64,000 nucleotides of DNA from Brassica napus (lineage: Eukaryota > Streptophyta > Magnoliopsida > Brassicales > Brassicaceae): NCBI RefSeq assembly GCF_020379485.1, contig NC_063451.1:25092630-25156629 (forward strand). The letters are read 5' to 3'. The number at the start of each line of letters is the position of its first letter. The first letter of the stretch is position 1. Below are positions 63,191-64,000 of the stretch, piece by piece. A program made the translations under genes and the position numbers. The notes beneath the pieces are model-generated. The model saw only the letters and a program-made list of their open reading frames with translations, made no database searches and had not been told where the DNA came from.

Positions 63191-64000
63191 TCAGAAATAC
63201 TGAGCGAGCAGCTTGTTCTTGACAATCTCTTCAGCCTCGCTTAGTGGTCCTGTCTTGGCTAACAGTGTGTCTAAAATGGCAAGCTTTGACAGTCTCTCTT
63301 TCATCTCCATCACAGTAGTAACATCAGCAAGAGACTTTCCTTGACCCACCTTCCTTCTTGCTTTAGCCGCTTTGACACCTTCAGGCCGGACCTCTTCATC
63401 ACCAACAGTGGTGCTTGAGGTCACTGAACATTCCTCTCCAGCTTTTCGCTTTGAACTCCCAGTGGGTTTAGTGGGTTTAGGAGTGTTAAGACTGAGCCAT
63501 TTCTGCTCAAACCTCAACACGCACCACGCATACTCAAGATTGAATTTTCTCTTGTGATCAGCGTAGTAGATATCATAAGCCATCTTGAGGACGTCAGTCT
63601 CGCTCTGACCAGAAGTTATCTGTCTCTCCGCTGCCGAGTAAGCACCGCAAAATTTGTTGGTGAGGTCATTAATCTTCTGCCACCTCTGCTTAATATGGAG
63701 CCACTCTCTTGGTTCACCACTCTCTTTAGCATGTGGAGTAGATTTATAGTACTCAGCAACACGTTTCCAGAACGTCCCTGACTTTTGTTCATTCCCAACC
63801 ACTGCATCCTTAGATGTGTTGAGCCAAGCACTTATGACGACCTCGTCATCAGCTGGAGTCCATTGCCTTCTCTCCTTAGAGGCAACTGCTGGGTCTTCAC
63901 GTTCAGGTGGACCGTCAGGTTGTTGTGAACTATAAGGAGGTATCTCGGATGGATACTGAGTAGAAGGATAACTTCCATACTGAAAGTTTTGGCTATGGAG
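63191..64000 (-). CDS. Harbinger Myb/SANT-like DNA-binding protein, 5' end outside window
   Basis: The frame is open from the window edge to the stop at 63191. At the N-terminal side it reads SEIPPYSSQQPDGPPEREDP, then the trihelix/SANT-like segment RRQWTPADDEVVISAWLNTS and FWKRVAEYYKSTPHA, REWLHIKQRWQKINDLTNKF and a C-terminal basic and helical region (KRKAGEECS; AKARRKVGQGKS). This is the accessory protein that PIF/Harbinger transposases need for nuclear import and end binding. Databases often name such ORFs 'glutathione S-transferase T3-like'; no GST motif is visible. The first Met is not in the window. Confidence 0.85.
   Translation of the reverse strand, partial: LHSQNFQYGSYPSTQYPSEIPPYSSQQPDGPPEREDPAVASKERRQWTPADDEVVISAWLNTSKDAVVGNEQKSGTFWKRVAEYYKSTPHAKESGEPREWLHIKQRWQKINDLTNKFCGAYSAAERQITSGQSETDVLKMAYDIYYADHKRKFNLEYAWCVLRFEQKWLSLNTPKPTKPTGSSKRKAGEECSVTSSTTVGDEEVRPEGVKAAKARRKVGQGKSLADVTTVMEMKERLSKLAILDTLLAKTGPLSEAEEIVKNKLLAQYF

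Larger units (their letters stand above)
60243..64000 (-). mobile_element. PIF/Harbinger transposon with three ORFs, cut by window edge
   Basis: The left end GAGCAACATTATCAATGTC abuts the shared TAA (60240-60242). Leftward-transcribed ORFs in order are a Myb-like protein (from the edge to 63191), a GRF zinc-finger protein (62889-62344) and the DDE transposase (about 61900-60558). The right terminal repeat lies outside the window, so completeness cannot be judged. Confidence 0.82.

Noticed and set aside
63191..64000. Glutathione S-transferase T3-like gene
   Set aside because: That database name is a carry-over; the sequence shows a Myb/SANT-like domain and no GST motifs, and it lies in a Harbinger element.

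Overview
The window is nuclear DNA of a Brassicaceae plant, most likely Brassica or a close relative. It has GT-AG introns and long AT-rich intergenic DNA. It also carries a gene series that I recognise, from memory, as collinear with Arabidopsis chromosome 1 near At1g08800-At1g08930. The series is MYOB1-like, MYB60, VAP27-2, H2A.X (HTA5-like), PIAL1, ESL1 and ERD6. All seven have open, spliceable reading frames, and I derived exon boundaries from GT/AG sites and phase. Relative to the Arabidopsis order I remember, the genes between VAP27-2 and H2A.X, and two sugar transporters beside H2A.X, are missing. That fits fractionation after the Brassica genome triplication.

1-17.3 kb is a mosaic of transposons and captured gene fragments: a decayed UPF0725 gene; a 4.55-kb non-autonomous Helitron (2743-7294) carrying a broken ribosomal protein S3 gene with a second gene fragment nested in it; an older Helitron end; a PPR fragment; a degenerate papain-like protease gene; a JmjC demethylase fragment; and a truncated Copia element fused to a duplicated gene 3' end. 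The Helitron limits are fixed to the base because the uninterrupted target sequence occurs at about 17146-17330.

17.7-34.7 kb is the gene-dense syntenic core. MYB60, VAP27-2 and H2A.X are on the minus strand. H2A.X and PIAL1 are divergent, with about 450 bp between their start codons. Two hAT-type non-autonomous elements rich in CCGAACC motifs, each with a perfect 8-bp target duplication, flank the core genes; one lies about 545 bp upstream of the MYB60 start codon.

34.7-57.4 kb holds the ERD6-family sugar transporters ESL1 and ERD6. About 10 kb separates them, filled by a full-length L1-type LINE (6.1 kb, 15-bp target duplication), a solo LTR (5-bp target duplication) and a MITE. Before ESL1 lie a non-coding retroposon nested in a TACTTG-rich element and a tRNA-derived SINE.

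57.4-64 kb holds a tRNA-Pro(AGG) gene and two abutting PIF/Harbinger elements. The second contains a transposase with one nonsense codon, a Myb-like DNA-binding ORF and, between them, a GRF zinc-finger membrane-anchored ORF. It runs off the right edge.

The host genes suggest drought and guard-cell biology (MYB60, ESL1, ERD6), ER contact sites (VAP27-2), myosin cargo adaptors (MYOB1), SUMO/silencing (PIAL1) and chromatin (H2A.X). They are not an operon-like system. The most unusual content is in the mobile elements.
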